This document shows positions 7,001 through 7,359 of a DNA stretch of 7,359 nt, piece by piece. The stretch is from Candidatus Galligastranaerophilus intestinigallinarum (GTDB lineage: Bacteria; Cyanobacteriota; Vampirovibrionia; Gastranaerophilales; Gastranaerophilaceae). The translations under genes were made by a program, and so were the position numbers. The stretch covers positions 1-7,359 of the forward strand of contig DVKW01000120.1 of the NCBI GenBank assembly GCA_018715855.1, in the 5' to 3' direction. Below the pieces are notes generated by a model, which saw only the letters and a list, made by a program, of their open reading frames with translations, had not been told where the DNA came from and ran no database searches. Numbering within the stretch: the first letter of the stretch is position 1; every line of letters begins with the position of its first letter.

Positions 7001-7359
7001 CCGTAAACAGTAATGCAGGAGGTGACCCCAGCGTGCTTGCTGTTACAAATAATTCAAATGCAAACGAACAAATTCAAAATTATATAGATACCCAAGCAAC
7101 AATGACCGATACAGCTACAGGTGTTATCACCGGTGTTATAACAGCAGCGGCAGTTGCAGCAGCACCATTTACAGGTGGCGCTTCATTACTCTTGGGTGCA
7201 GCAGTAGGTGCAGGAACAAACTTGGTCTTAAATGCATCAAATAGCATATATGACAAAGATAGCGATGGCAGCATAGATTTTAATTATAGCGGAAAAGAAG
7301 CATTGCAAGACGCAGCGCTTGGCGCAATCAGTGGCATAACAGGAACTGGTGCAAATATG
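4042..7359 (+). CDS. Giant modular coiled-coil protein with pretoxin-like hydrophobic hairpin (3' end outside window)
   Basis: At least 1106 codons without a stop. No signal peptide or lipobox is seen. Layout: acidic helical head (about 1-165, with LTDEDLEKYAEWKEA); beta-rich part (about 166-304) containing a YD-repeat-like FDEQGRVVSSSY (211-222); coiled coil from 305; Ala/Asp/Glu-rich repeats with five cysteines (358-440); a Trp-rich amphipathic segment (510-529); a charged Ala/Glu/Lys/Gln helix (532-590); DAxGN motifs (631-645, 790-796); a clean heptad coiled coil (686-726; I689, L692, I696, L699, I703, L710); a helical domain (about 870-1010); a Gly/Ala hydrophobic hairpin (1025-1063); and an Asp-rich loop (1071-1082). 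No enzyme domain is recognised. Such a layout fits a large surface or secreted protein, possibly a polymorphic-toxin-like carrier whose effector lies downstream, or a structural filament. Alanine codons change from mixed to mostly GCA after the head region. Confidence 0.85.
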   Translation, partial: MQSLNFLFEQIKKIAQILIDNPEVIKDKEGIETSALFGEAETKPKVDGFNNQDEGEYNLTDEDLEKYAEWKEATNMKDELINSVTGMLAEGVITEELADKVTAALTGKFNKETITELFEAIQAEANAETSEAQVITDAEEINNYLNSLTLTAKNNIVEQAGGIEEIVSVSDYGNGTFKINTKKENSAITVLPSGKYIQSYADEKQTGFDTFDEQGRVVSSSYIDHTRNDAVINETTTYNNDDGSSQKVISNTNEPNVLHVVDTSAENEITTIRSENTETGEINVQYAKDGNYDASTYPSVVSGGSLEDLESANSELKALENEKATVEEDLSEQQDSYDQTTSEKDAALSDIDSEISTGEGECQGAKDDLADANDACSAAQSEADSAAEDAAQKGECTDSAKSDLEDAQSDTEEAKGCADSAQANNQACQQAESSARRDSNSANNDLADATTETGAARATQAGTAADYAQAAQETIAAFNVRNQKQAEVDKAQAEYDNAKSKEANGDESLWTKFKNWVSSAWNALSNAIAGRDKAQAEAEAKQREEEKAKVIDDEAKAELEKREQEQQDAQEIADAAQIILERKTGEREVSDQEYADALLDLADAFMVQNNAESEYDSALTAFMEAKNYKADADGNLVDAQGNVVECSQIAAELEIFVQGLYTNREETETMYNTTLETTAAVISGDEEQIAQLQIEIETLKVQIEEEKQMLMLQEQMLTSLAVEQGELDAKKDGAGITDDIAALWGGSYGEDADKLAENRELLEKAIMSGNKEDVIAAYKSIYGDKEVILDANGNIVTDTSALTEEELQNCTMASISDLSDENIGIYVENEGKSAATAKDTITAINGGLFTVDGQTVTMEDMNAALMAQANELIAEMENSINEQGWLSRGMSGLNDIFGFGTSESEAQAQVEYYKSMVEELENCSDPVQYAALYKELTGQNFDTDALASLLAYNKAAGITVEGKNAPKTSIYEEQCDLSDSIDQIVDAVNSNAGGDPSVLAVTNNSNANEQIQNYIDTQATMTDTATGVITGVITAAAVAAAPFTGGASLLLGAAVGAGTNLVLNASNSIYDKDSDGSIDFNYSGKEALQDAALGAISGITGTGANM
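5119..5325 (+). repeat. Degenerate 34-35-residue tandem repeat within the giant protein
   Basis: Residues 360-393 and 394-428 of the giant protein align: both begin GEC, and AKDDLADA (365-372) corresponds to AKSDLEDA (400-407). The two copies are diverged at DNA level, so the duplication is old. Cysteines fall at 362, 376, 396, 417 and 428. A 35-residue period equals five heptads, as expected for duplication of a coiled-coil unit. Confidence 0.55.
7114..7230 (+). other. Encoded Gly/Ala-rich hydrophobic hairpin of the giant protein
   Basis: Residues 1025-1063 form two hydrophobic stretches, TGVITGVITAAAVAAA and ASLLLGAAVGAGTNLVL, joined by a PFTGG turn. It is the only strongly hydrophobic segment in the visible 1106 residues. 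This Gly/Ala helical hairpin resembles segments that precede effector domains in large secreted toxins, and could also be a membrane anchor. Confidence 0.6.
7252..7287 (+). other. Encoded Asp-rich calcium-loop-like motif of the giant protein
   Basis: Residues 1071-1082 read DKDSDGSIDFNY, with acidic or polar side chains at loop positions 1, 3, 5, 7 and 9 and the invariant Gly at 6, as in EF-hand or dockerin loops. Position 12 is Tyr instead of Glu/Asp, so it is not a complete EF-hand. The motif follows the hydrophobic hairpin directly. Confidence 0.45.

Noticed and set aside
7080..7274. Minus-strand frame with an Ala/Pro/Val-rich product opposite the hydrophobic hairpin.
   Set aside because: GC-alternating Ala/Thr/Gly codons create an open antisense frame; no start signal and it overlaps strong coding sequence.

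Overview
The window is AT-rich (roughly 35-40% GC by eye) and densely coding. It reads as chromosomal DNA of a bacterium that uses Shine-Dalgarno sites at several genes. The lineage is uncertain. AT-rich coding, short unrecognised proteins with an Asn/Ser/Phe-rich N-terminus, and a giant Ala/Glu-rich coiled-coil protein ending in a Gly/Ala hydrophobic hairpin remind me of gut Vampirovibrionia (Gastranaerophilales, 'Melainabacteria'). That is a weak inference from memory. No RNA gene, insertion sequence, CRISPR array or origin was seen.

Left part (1-1745, + strand): the last 319 codons of a DnaE-type DNA polymerase III alpha subunit. It is followed by an unrecognised locus at 1023-1745 read in three overlapping segments, in frames A, B and A. 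The segments meet at an ATGA overlap (1163-1166) and inside a required shift zone (1335-1408) that contains an A5 run. This is either two small genes plus a broken tail, or one gene carrying two compensating frame changes.

Middle part (1742-3410, - strand): a two-gene phosphate operon, a DUF47/PhoU-like protein followed 10 bases later by a PiT-family phosphate permease. A good sigma70-type promoter precedes the DUF47 gene. The permease runs tail-to-tail into the left locus, and the two stop codons share the palindrome TTAA. Divergent from the operon, at 3561, is a small membrane protein with two predicted membrane segments and a ComEA-like helix-hairpin-helix tail. It lacks a Shine-Dalgarno site and may be read from a leaderless transcript. 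A GC-rich perfect inverted repeat lies between the two divergent units.

Right part (4042-7359, + strand): a single open frame of at least 1106 codons that leaves the window without a stop. It encodes a modular protein: an acidic helical head, a beta-rich segment with a YD-repeat-like motif, a long Ala/Glu/Gln coiled-coil region with regularly spaced cysteines, a second clean leucine/isoleucine coiled coil, then a Gly/Ala hydrophobic hairpin and an Asp-rich calcium-loop-like motif. The last two resemble the region just before the effector in large polymorphic or secreted toxins. Any effector domain would lie beyond the window. This gene is the best candidate for something undescribed.
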